Below the pieces are notes generated by a model. The model was not told where the DNA came from and made no database searches. It was given only the letters and a program-made list of their open reading frames with translations. From Xylocopa sonorina (taxonomy: Eukaryota > Arthropoda > Insecta > Hymenoptera > Apidae), in contig NC_135194.1 in assembly GCF_050948175.1 (NCBI RefSeq), forward strand, positions 10,222,033 through 10,286,032: a stretch of DNA of 64,000 nucleotides, in the 5' to 3' direction. The translations under genes were made by a program, and so were the position numbers. Positions 12,401 to 24,400 of the stretch are shown here, in pieces. Within the stretch, counting starts at the first letter, position 1, and each line of letters begins with the position of its first letter.

Positions 12401-15400
12401 GTTCTGCCTCGAATAACGATTCTCAAAGCTAACACGAGGGCCCACTTCGCGTTCTGAAAACCTTTTCATCTGCCGCGTAATCGTAATTCACTGCGGCTCG
12501 TTCACTTTTTCAGTCTCCGTTTCTGGAGACTGTCTTTTTTTTTTGTAACTACGTATGACATTTAGAAAAATTGAAGAGAAGAAAAAAATATTTCCAGCAG
12601 ACCATAGTATGCAAACGTTTTTTACTTTCGCTGTTCAATTAGTGCCAATCATCAGAGAAGAAAATTTTAAATAGAACCGTGCAAACAAAGGTACAAGATT
12701 ACATTCATACTTATGCATGAAATTAATCCCTCGACCACGATTCCTTCTCGCAAGGCTCGATTCTTTCGCCTCGTGCTGCACACAAATTTCGTTCGAACCT
12801 GACGATTAAACAAGGAACGTAAATTTGCCCGTTTCCGGAGTAGCTCTCGTCCCTGGATACGTTAGAACCGTATTTCCACCGGGGAACGCGAGATAAATAC
12901 GTGGAGCTGATGCGATTATTGCGTTACTGTTCTTAGTCGACATTTTGTTTGCTCGAGGCAAATTATCATCTCGGCCACCGAGCAGATCAGGATATCAGCG
13001 CAGACTTTACTTAACCGCTTTATCTCGGCTGATAATGCCGCGCCATTCTACCGTTCGCTTCATTTTCACCTTGGACCCCATTTCCTCGTGCCACCTGAGC
13101 AGCCATTGCTAGGAAACTCCTTCGAAACGCGAAAATGTTGCCTTCTACCGCAAATACCAGCGTTTTTCGTGAGGTTGCCGATTTTTTTATCACGCTACAG
13201 ATTTTTCGCTGTAATCTTTGAATACGAAACTATAGGGGGATGTTGCTTGTTCCAAATAGTGCTATTTCAGCCAGTGTCTTATTTCAGATAAAGGATTGAA
13301 TCGTTTTAAGTTAAGTCGAGCCATTAAATTTGTAATTACGAAGAAATTTCAACATGGCTTTTCCATGAAATCGATTTTGTACGTATTTTAAACGAACATT
13401 AATAACTCATGGAGGTAATTGAAATATTTGTACATTTCATCTGAGAATTTTTATAAACACTTTTATCAAATGCTAATTCATTTAACCAGTCAAGAATAAA
13501 AAAATTACTAGCGAAATGTTGCGTTTAACATGCAATAACACGCACGCAAATTGCACCTTATAATGCAATATGCAGTAATAAATAGCACGTTTATAAGATC
13601 TGACAATTTCCTGGAATACATTTACAAAAATAAGCATATTTCATATCAAGATAATCCTGATTGACGATTAAAATTATAGCGGTGATACGATTGTAAATAA
13701 TATTCCTAATGCAATAAGCAACCGACACTGGATTTAACGCTCTGAATTACGTCAGTGCTGCGTCGCGGAGCTTGATTTTCAAGAGATAGAAATTTACAGG
13801 CGGTAGCTCGCCCCGTACTTCGACGTTGAATTCCGCTTCTTTGAATCGGCGACGCGGCACGCGAACAAGGTAATAAATCGACACGAGAGGAAAAGTTTTA
13901 AATGTCGCCGGCATTCCGCGAATTCTCCATATGATTTCCACGGTTTAAATTACTTTTTCGAGTTTCTCTGCAGCAAGAGCCATCGCGTTCTTCGCCCCTT
14001 GGCCATTTAAAGAAACAATTCCCCTCGCAGCGCTGTCTTAATCATTTTCATCCTTCAAGACAACCAATCGTACTTTCCACACATAATCCTCAAAAATTAA
14101 TCATATTTTCTGAACAACGATACTAAACGAACGCACAGAGAAATGCTATTTATACTACAACAGCAATTCTTTCAATGCATGCACAAAACTTTCAGCTTTT
14201 CGTTTCCATCGAAAACAATGCAGCACTTAAAGAAGATCGCTATCGTCGAAATACACGATTTGACATACGCACATAAAATGGCCTCGCGTATGCAGAAACG
14301 CTGCTGGCAGTATCAGCTTCGAGACTCTCGTACTCGCAACGCTCCCAACCACCGTACCCGTCGACGGAACATTCGCGCAAGAACATACCCACTTTTCAAT
14401 CCCAGCTTGAACGCGTATCGGTCGTCCCATAAACGCAATCCACTTTGCGAAAGCAATGTTCGGGAGTAGCGAAACGAACGCGGCTGCTTACCGCCGTTCC
14501 CCCTCGATCGAGCGAGACATACGGAGCGAAATCTTGGAGTACCCGCGAGGAAGCTCCCCGGGTCTGCCAACCCATTTGGCACGGACGAGCGTTATCGCAT
14601 CGGCGTGTTAACGCGCGACGACCCTCCGTGCTCGCCCTCGTTGCTTGTTCCGGTGCATTCAAGACGAGGAGCCCCACTTGCACCTGCGACGACGGCTCCG
14701 TTCGCCCACTCGAGGCACACCGCGACGCGGAGACCTTGCCCGCTGACAGCGTCAATTTTCCGCGTCAAGAATTTCCTATCGATCGCACCAGGACCGACTT
14801 ACCTCGAACTCTCACCACCCTGTCGCACCTTCCTCCACGCATTCTTCTGCTCGCCCATCGACCCATTTAACCGCCGTGGGTCAGCTACATTGTCTCACCT
14901 TCCTGTGTGCCGCATCCTCCTCCGCGGGTGCACGCTTGACGGCAGTTGGCGCCCTTGCGACGCCAGCGGACGCCATTTTTCGGTTTTCTTTAGGAACTCG
15001 AGGAACAGGTACCGGGGTTGGTCAAAGTTTTCTCTTGAGACACTAACTTTCTATCCGGTTTAATTGTTTTGGAGGCTCTAATGGATGGAATGGCAGGTGG
15101 ATTTATTTTGGCGGTTGTAAATTTGTTATGATGTTGGTTGTTTGTTGCTGATAAGGAATATTCAGTTTGCAGGTGTTTTTTGTTAGAGTTTCTTTAGGCA
15201 GTTCGTGGAGGTCCTCCAATACTAGTCACGATATGATCGTTACGAGACGATTGAATAACTGGGATATTTGTATTTAGCGAGAATTGGTCGTTATCAATAT
15301 GTTTGCGTTATATTGTTTATAATTATTACTGTTATTTGTCGAACGATATAATTATTGATCGATTCGGTTCGCGTGGAGTTCTGTGACGGTATTGGGAGGG

Positions 15401-18400
15401 GAATATATGTGAATGAAATAAATTTGACAAAATATCGTATAATATATTCTTGGGGTTGTTAATTTGAAAAAATCATGCGATACAGATATAGTAGGGCGCG
15501 AACGACTATAGACAGGGATTCTACGGTTCGTTATCTATCAGGAATCAGGCTTAACAGTTAGCAGTTCACGATCACAGAATAATCAAGATTGCTTGGAAGC
15601 AATCAAGGTTCTAGTTAGCTAGAGCCAGAACAATCAGACATCGAACGATCTCCGGTTAATTCAGTCGTTCTATTTATTACTCGTGTCAGTGGTTTAAAAT
15701 TCACTTGTACGTGGATAGACATACACGTGATCGTTGTATTTAACGTCAACTGATACGGATAAAATAAATGATCTCGTGTGCGAACGCAGCTTATGAAATT
15801 TGTTTGCTAAAGAAACGATATCGCGAGATAAGCTAGTACTTAATAAAGTTATAAAATAAATAGTTAATGCCTTAATAAATAGTTAATACCTCATCATTTA
15901 CCATAAAATCGGTTTTTTCTTTATTCCTCTCATTATCGTCTTCCAATATGCATTCAACGAGCGCATCCGTGTATTATTTGCTGGCGTTCAATATCAAAAA
16001 ATAAATTATTTAATCACCGAAATACATACGAAAATATGCTGAAACACGTAAACGGAATAATGATAAATGAATATTTAAAACTGCTGATGCATCGCGCTCC
16101 CCTAAACCAGAGGGCCAATCAAACGCACGGCTAGTAATATATTGCCTTTTCAAAACCGATGACCAAGTTTCCCAGCAGATGCATAAAAATTCCGACGCGA
16201 TTATATTTTCTTTCGACGATGATCGATGCGTTTCGACTTCACCGTGGTATCGCGCCATGTGTGCAGGCGTAGCGTGTTCCGTCGAGTTAAGGGAGAGCAG
16301 ATGTAGAAAGTGCAGAGTGTTCAGAGACCGTTGATAAGAATTAATATTTTTTTCAAACGGAAATCTGTCCACACGAGTTATCTATCATTGCACACCTCGA
16401 CGTAAAGCAAAGTATACGTGGCGCATATAGACCGAGGATATAGTAAATAACAAAATATAATATTATTTTCGTTCAGCGAAATGCCATGCTTGCATAGAGA
16501 TTACTCTGATCGCAATTTAAAAATGAATATATAACGTGTGCAATTTAAAATGTTCACGATTATGTGAATAAACGTGAAAGAATAACAGTTTCAAATGGAA
16601 CAATGTGAAATATATCACAAAAGTACCGGACGAAAGTAGAAAGCGATGCGGAGAGAGCATCCAGCTGATCGACATTTCCCGCGAAAGAGAACAAGAACGC
16701 TAACGAATCGAATGGAGGAAGCTAGATTTAACAGGTTTCGATAGCTCGCCGGGAAGACGTTAAATTGATTTCACGTTCAAAGGAAGTAAACACGAAAAAT
16801 CCGTCAACCGGGTAACGAGCCGATAAAAGGAAGGATAACATCAGTTTACGCCCTTAATTAGTCGTGCTTTCTAGCTCTCTGTTTCACATCGTTATTTCTC
16901 TTCTCGTTCCCAAACCCATTTCGTTCCTTTCCACATCGTTGATACTTGCACCCAGTCAGAATGCATGGGCCATAAACCACTTAAACCATCCAAACTAATT
17001 AAGCTATTTTTATATCGTAAATGGTACTTTTTTATTTTTATTTAAAGAAACCTGACATTCTGTTTCTAAGAAGAATACAGAATATTTTAACTTGAATTTA
17101 TAATATTACCGTATTTAAAAGAGAATTCAATTCTGAACGTCCCATCGTATTAATTCCCCAAAGATTGTGAATTAATAAGTTATCTTTCTCAAACGCTCGA
17201 TGTACACTCGAATCCATCCCTACGTACAATCGCCTCGATAATTTACGAGGAGTTATGTTCAACTGGATATAGAAATTTCCTGAGTTTGATTGGCCCTGCA
17301 TGAATTATTATCCATGGCTCTGTAGGAAGGTGTGCACGAAATGGGTCAGTAATTAAGCATAAGAGCGAGGATCTAAATTCCGCTGAAGTGATAGCCGAAG
17401 AATCGTTCGGCCGCGATAATTGAATTAGAAATGCGAGCTAATTGATTTTCTCACGCTCTTGTTCTTTCGTCCAGCGGCTTTCGTGCTTGAAATCCTCGTT
17501 GATTATAATTCGCCGAGCTTTTCTGCCGATTTTATCAACCGTGCGAATAAAAAGTACAAGAATTTAATTGGAAAAATTGCGAGAGTGCACTTTTACTTTC
17601 TTGTCAACCTAATTCGAACATCCTACGTACATTGCCACAAGTTTGGTAGCTGGGAATTGACATATTTTATTATCTACACGTATTTCGCTCTGGTTCGCTA
17701 CATTACTACCCCTCGCGACAGTGATACAGCATACGTCGAAATTGCATTCCATTTTTACACGGTTGAATGCTGCGTTGAACACGATAAGTACAACCAATCT
17801 TCATGCTTTCATCCTCAAAGGATCCAATGAAACATCTACTTTCCGATTTCGTGTCTGCAGTCGCGAAGTTATTGGCATATTTCCTCGAGTATCGCGACGC
17901 AGCCAACGTTGGTTAACCCACTATCTTCATCCATTGTATGATTACCAAAGAAAGAACGCACTAATTTTCATGTCAAAGGCGATATTCAAAAATTTCCCTG
18001 GCGAACATTCGCGATACGTATGCAGCAAAGCGTACAGATACAAATTTGTTTAATCGTCGAATATATTATCGTTTAATTCAAAGGATTCACTGCAATCTGG
18101 TGCCACGTACCAACTTCTAGCGAATACGATTTAGTCGGTTATCTTAGGGAAGATCGCGAAGGGATGCGAGGGCTCGTTGAACTTGGTAGCAAAATCGAGA
18201 ATAATCGGTTCCATCCTCGCGCCATTCTTCGAGATCCCGCCCACCGGTTAACTATAATTTCTGGCTCATGACCCCCTGTAGCGTGAGAAATAACAAGGTA
18301 GAGAAATTCGGCCGTGAATAGTGGTGGAAGTCGGTTACTGGAGTCGTAATTGCCCATAATTCTCGTGACAAATGTCGTTCGCGTTCGTTTTCTCTTTCAG

Positions 18401-21400
18401 CGATTAGTTTTTCTGTCTAAATCAATTTTATTGCCTCTGAACATTCGTCAAATGCTTGCTAATCGATACAATTGTTATATTACTTTTAAATTACCTTGCT
18501 GAAAATTTCACTGGATACCAATTATAAATAAAAAAGTTATCCTGCATCCTTGAAGTTTATTTAAGAGGGTGCAAAATTGTTTGAATAAATAATAGGTATA
18601 TATTCTACGTATATACAGTACATTTGCGCAGTTGATACGTTATTTTCCAGCACGTGTAACGCGTGGAGCAGAGCGCGTCCTTCTTCAGGCACGTCGATCT
18701 ATAATTTTCGGTCAACGGCCGCTCTGGTTGCATGTCAGAAACCTCGAAATGGTCTAATTTACAGTTATAGACCATGAAACGCTGCGGCGCTACAAAATAT
18801 AAAGTTATACTTCGCAGCCGTGATCGATATCGCGGGAACTAAACCGAGCACGAATCGCACTGTGAAAATGAAACGTATCTCCGCGCGAATTATCATTCGG
18901 TGCCTAATATTTAGTTATGTAAAACGGGGCTATCGCGAGGCTTTATCGGAAACGCACGGCGTAATGCATGCTTCGTCGTCGCTGTAAAACGCGAGCGGAG
19001 GGATTGCTTCAAATAACAGTCGTGACACGCGGAAAGAGTGGTAGATCGAAATTATCGATAGGAAATTGGAAAATAAAATGCTCCCTGGAACACACGCGTA
19101 CATCCCTCGAGCTGTTATTAAACGCCGCGTTACGACCATCGCGCGATTTTTATAATCACCGAAACGCAATATTTGAATCCCCGAAAGCTTCAGTAAAAAA
19201 GTAAAATCGATGTCATTAAAATGCACACGCGGTTTAATTAAATACCCATTTAAATGCGTGCTCGACTGCAACCGCGACAAAATGGACGAGATTACTCGTG
19301 CAGGGTGAAACAAGAGCAGAGCCAGACCGTACGATGAAATTGCGTTTAAACAACTATAAAAGAGCATTGAATTATAAATGACCCTTGCGCGGATACTAAC
19401 GCGAATCAATAACGCTCGAATAAAGCCAGAATCAGGAAGCATAAAAAGCAGCTCTGAAGTATTCCGCGATCGCATGACCAAGCGTCCGTCGAGCGAAGGT
19501 CTATGGCGTCGAGCAACGACCCCCGCGATGCGCAAACCCCTAAATCGTTAGGCGAACCCGTGATTCCTGGCAGCCGCTGCGGCGACAGACCGATCGCTCG
19601 TCCAGCAAGGTGAGCCGCGGCATAAATAATTTTATTATTCCACCGTGGGGGCTAATTCACCCTCGGCCACCCTAAATAGCTGCGCGCGCGCGGAGGAATT
19701 CGCTTTGGTTCTCGTGCACGGGAGGATGGCGTGCACACCGCGAGTCCACGCCACGCCAGTAATTCCGAGCAGGTTGTTATCAGGATCCCGCGTCGGCGGA
19801 ATAACCAAACGGACGTCCGGCTAGCCGCGACAGGGCTCCTGGGTATAGCCTGGCCGCCCCACTTTCCAACGCGGCCAGGGGGTAATTCATAGCCGGTGGA
19901 ACGGCGATCGCGTTATCATGCTTTAGTGCCCTTTTCGAGCGTCCCGTGAAATTCTGCCCGCTTGACCTCCACTTTTCCGGGAAGATTGTTGGCCCCGCGC
20001 GGAAAGGGTTGATTGAACGATCGCGTAAGTGGCCGATTAGGGAGCAGATGGAATTCGTGATGCGCGACTAGCAACGCTTGGGGTTCTCGGTCATTCCTTG
20101 ACGCGAGAGGGTGCGTCATAAGCGCGTTACATGGATTCGTGTCGAGAGACTTTTGGATATCTCGATGTTCCATATAGTATGTATTGCAAATAGTGATTAT
20201 GTTTTTTTCGGCTCCTCGCGATCAAAGGGTGATCCTCAGAACGATAGGGAACGAGAGCAGATGTTGAAGTTAATTACGCGAAAAAATTGACTTTGACCGA
20301 TGAACCGTGTAATAAAAATCCGGCCGTTATTGGTTTTGAAGTATCGTTGCCGGGCTTAATGGATTTGATTAATTACACAAAGAAAGGGCGTCATTAATCA
20401 CAGAACGCTGTGCCTACTCACGCTTGCCGCGGCGGTATCATTACGAAATTGATAACCAATCGTGCGCTCGATCGATCATCCGCGAGTAACACGTATAAAT
20501 CAGGATGTAAGCTAGAAAAAGCTCACGACGCGACCTATCGAGACGTTCGAATCCTCTGTAACAATCGGATAACTCGAAGCGAGTAATATCAGAGTGTCAT
20601 CGGAAGCTGACAGTGTCGAAGAACCTATTTCACAAGGTGCACACCGTACGTTACCAAGGAATCGACGCATTCCTGGCGAGGCGCAGACTTTCGAGCCGTT
20701 CGCCGCGCGCCATAAATTCTCGTGGATCCGCGAATCGAATGATCCTTTAAAGATCGTGCATCATTAATCACCGACTTGGGCGCGATACTCACTTTACGGC
20801 GTCGGCGATGTGTTATCGGTATCGGATCGACGGTCTGCCGAACTAAACGCTGGTCGACGACCCCTTTTTACCTCGTTCCAGCGGAATTCTTTTTACCGCC
20901 GCTGGTACAGTGTTTAATAGACGCTCGAGAAGAAAATAGGACGGAGTAAGGGGCGAAAAAAGACGATCGAGATGCATACGAAATACGTTCCTGCCCTCGT
21001 GCATAGACCCTCGAGAAGTTTTTAGCCGGCCTCTCTCGTGTACGCGAGAATTAAACGTATCGAACGGCGCCACCGGAGACGAGACATAAATTTCAACGAG
21101 CTTCTTTAATGCGACAATTAAATTTAATCCGCGACGGAGATTTGAATAATCCGAAAGCTGGTGAATTGATTCAACTGAAACTGAAGCCTCCTCCTCTGGT
21201 GACTGTACGGATTATCTCTTCCATTGAAAAATTTATCTGACCGTGAATGTCACTGTAACGAGTCGCGAATGAAAATGTTCGCCACGCGATACAAACGATT
21301 TCCTTCGTCGATCGTTCGAATAAGAACGATCAATTCAACGGTCAGTTCGCGGTAGAGTAACGCGTCTTATCCGATAATGTTCGGAAATTTGTACTTTGAG

Positions 21401-24400
21401 GTCTTCTGCGAAGTTTGTTAATCATACGCGAAGTTTTCCGCTTGAAACCGAAGTTTCAACAGGTACAGGGACCATCTCAGCGATTCTGGCGTCTGGCGTA
21501 AGTCGAACAGAAACGCGAAGCGACTGAAATGGGGGATGTTTAAGAAGTGGGGTGCGCGGATATCGGTCTGACGTTACGTCTGCGTCACCATTGCTGTAAT
21601 ATCGATTAATTGTCAAAGAAACGTATCGATATTTTATATTAATACTGGAATGTTGCTGTGGCATTCATTCTGTTTAGTTAAATCGGTTCGATGCGTTCAA
21701 TGCGACACGTGGACATTTATAAAAAAGCCTGTTAACCCTTTGCAGTCCAAAGTCTTCTTCAGAAGCTTTAACTCTAGAAAATCCAAGCTATTTTCAATAG
21801 ACTCATTAATAATTACATTTTAAGGTAATTTAAGGTATAAAAGAGGCTAAATTCACAAGAACTCTAGGACTGAAAAGAATTAATATATATCACACAAAAT
21901 TGAATCACCAATTATGCGAAAATACATCACTCCGTTTACTCTTATCTCATCCATAACTCACGAAACTTGCTTAAACGAGATGAAACGTAACAGTCGACGA
22001 TAAAAGTAACGACAGTTGCGTTAACACTTTCGATACTAAAATAAAAAAAATAGAGACTGTTAACGTGGACGTGGAATTGAATCACCGATGTCGACGTGCT
22101 CGTTCGATTGTCCCCTGACAGCGAACATTAACATCGAACATCGAATCGCGCGGCGGAACGAGTGTCTCAAGTAAACAGCCAGTTCTCGACGGGCAATTCG
22201 TCTCGCGTTATCGCACTTTAACATCCCCCGTTGCAGCGTCCTCCGCCGTGGCTCTCCCGGCGAATGGAGCAACTTCCACGGGAAACCCTTCGCTGCCGTG
22301 GCAATAGTTTCTTGTTATGTGACGTAATATATCGGCCAGATGAAATTACGTGCGCGATACAGTTTCGTTATTTCTTTGTGGGAAAGATTTTTATGGGTCG
22401 AAGGGGTTCATGACACTCTGTGGACTTTACGACCGCACGATCGATGCGTTGAGACGAGGAACAACGCGTGACGTTGTTAAATGTTGCAACATTTCACACA
22501 TCGACGCGAATGACGCCTATAGACGTTTAACGCTTTGGATTGTACATGAAAATTTGTTAGAAAACGGTTTCGATCCACTGAGAATCATTTTCGTGGTCAT
22601 TGTACGGATCTCGATACGATAATCGTCGTCAGATTGAATTAGTTCGCGAACGGACGCGAGTAAAATACATTCCGTTCTGGTTTCGTCACAATAAGCAAGC
22701 GCACCGAGGAATTAGGCAATAAATCACCGGCGAGATAAATTTATATGCAGAGGAGGACGCGAGAGGGACTCGCGTTCACTTCCAGTCTCGTCGTCACGAA
22801 TCCCGGTCGAACTCGATGGCGAACTTTCGAGACGCAGATGATAGAACGCTTTCGTGCGGTCTTATGCTCTTCTTATTACGGACGGGTGTTCCGCGAGTTG
22901 TTGGGAAACTCGTAAAAATATAATAAAACCGTGTTTGCGCGTGTCTGTATTTAGGGGATGCTTTACGAGACACTTTTATCGGCGATCATGCTCCAGCAGT
23001 ATCTGTGAGCGGTCCGATGTAGTTCAAGGAGGATGCTCTTCTTGACACGTTCGATGTTGGGGCGGTTTTTCGACACCTTCCGTTTAGGCCAAGCTTTAGA
23101 ATTAAATGAGTCGCTCATTTTAAAATTCATTGATTGACTTAAGATCTTTTTATGAATTTCACAGTGTAACATTTCGTAGAAAAGCTAACTCGTCGATGTC
23201 ACAAGCTAAATTTTTTATTAACTTTGTAATTTAAAGAAAAAACATTACGTGTAACATATAATTTGATATAATGATTAAATTAGTGGTAATAAATTACACA
23301 ATGTATATACATTTAAGCAACTATGCAAATTTCAAGTATTCACTTGGCTATCAAAAATGTGGTTCACCGAATTTAATTTTAAATCAATCTGCTCCATGAA
23401 ATTTGAATACCAAGGTAGCATATTTAATTGTCTATTAATGGAGAACTTGGATCAAAAAATTAGTAAGCTATACACTCTCTCAATTTAATAAAATGAAATT
23501 CAATTTTTAATTAAAATACTAAAATGCAGTTATGAAACGATAAGACCGTATAGAATTAGTAGCAGATACTACAGAAAATTGTGTACAGGTGTGTTTAGAA
23601 AGTGATACTAAATTTTGTTGAGCCTTCTGCCAGATTATTAATCGCAAAATTACTTAGAAGTAATGGAACGGCGTATTTGGATGTTACCAGGGGTTGTCAA
23701 AGCTGTCGACGCACGGCAAAAACAATTTCCCCTAAACAATATACTGGCAAAATTGGATTTTGGGGACGAAATGCCGGTTTTCAGCGGCAGGCCAGCGTTT
23801 GCGTTGACAGAAATCAATTTCTCGAAGCGGGGGCTAATTAAAGCTATTATTGAGCACCGACTAAACAGACGCGGCCCGATCGAATCGTCCCGTCATCGGC
23901 GGTCGCTTATGCGGCCGACAAAGAGGATCAGGAGATCTAATCCCGGTTAAATCGAAACGTCTGTCCCGCGAAAGTCAGAACTAATGTGATATCAAAGCGA
24001 GCAGCTAATAACCAGAGCCGCTTTTGCGAAGGCTCGAGCAGAACCTGTCGCTAAACGGATATTACCATCACTCGAAATCACAGGAAATTCATATGAGCGC
24101 AATCGTTCCTCGTGATCCGCCTGGGTTAACATACACTTTGAGCGATTCGCCGCTCGAAGGAAAATTAAATCGACGGAAAGCCCACGGTTCCCGATAATTG
24201 TTGTTTATTTAATGAGCAATAATATCGCATAAATTCGGGACGATCGTACGCGAAGGGATTGAAATTTGCTTGCTTTGAAGATCCTTTCAATCCTGCTGAC
24301 AATTTCTCCTCTATTTATTTTTAAGCACATTTTTGTATTAATACAATTTTGGTTTGCTTTAACGCTTTTCTGGAACTCAACGTTGAATTAGAACTTTAAT

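Larger units (their letters stand above)
6632..19000. other. Large intron C-D of the PDZ gene, left part
   Basis: AT-rich sequence alternates with CpG-rich islands (about 8040-8620, 9300-9800, 10130-10700, 14300-15060). The open frames in the islands overlap on both strands and have no splice context. A CA-type simple repeat lies at 8651-8680, a MITE relic at 10968-11187 and a possible LTR fragment at about 15470-15800. I see no nested gene. Confidence 0.55.

Noticed and set aside
14143..15063. Cluster of overlapping open frames on both strands
   Set aside because: Several frames are open at once, which is expected in GC-rich non-coding DNA. No consistent exon boundaries or conserved motif.
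18930..19535. 201-codon open frame on the - strand in the large intron
   Set aside because: No recognisable domain, no signal of splice or start context, and it lies in CpG-rich sequence where TAA/TGA/TAG are rarer. Treated as a chance frame.
20543..20553. GTTCGAATCC as a tRNA B box
   Set aside because: No matching A box, acceptor stem or anticodon arm at the right distance.
23602..23950. 95- and 79-codon overlapping frames in the intron
   Set aside because: Two frames are open together and neither shows a domain or splice sites.
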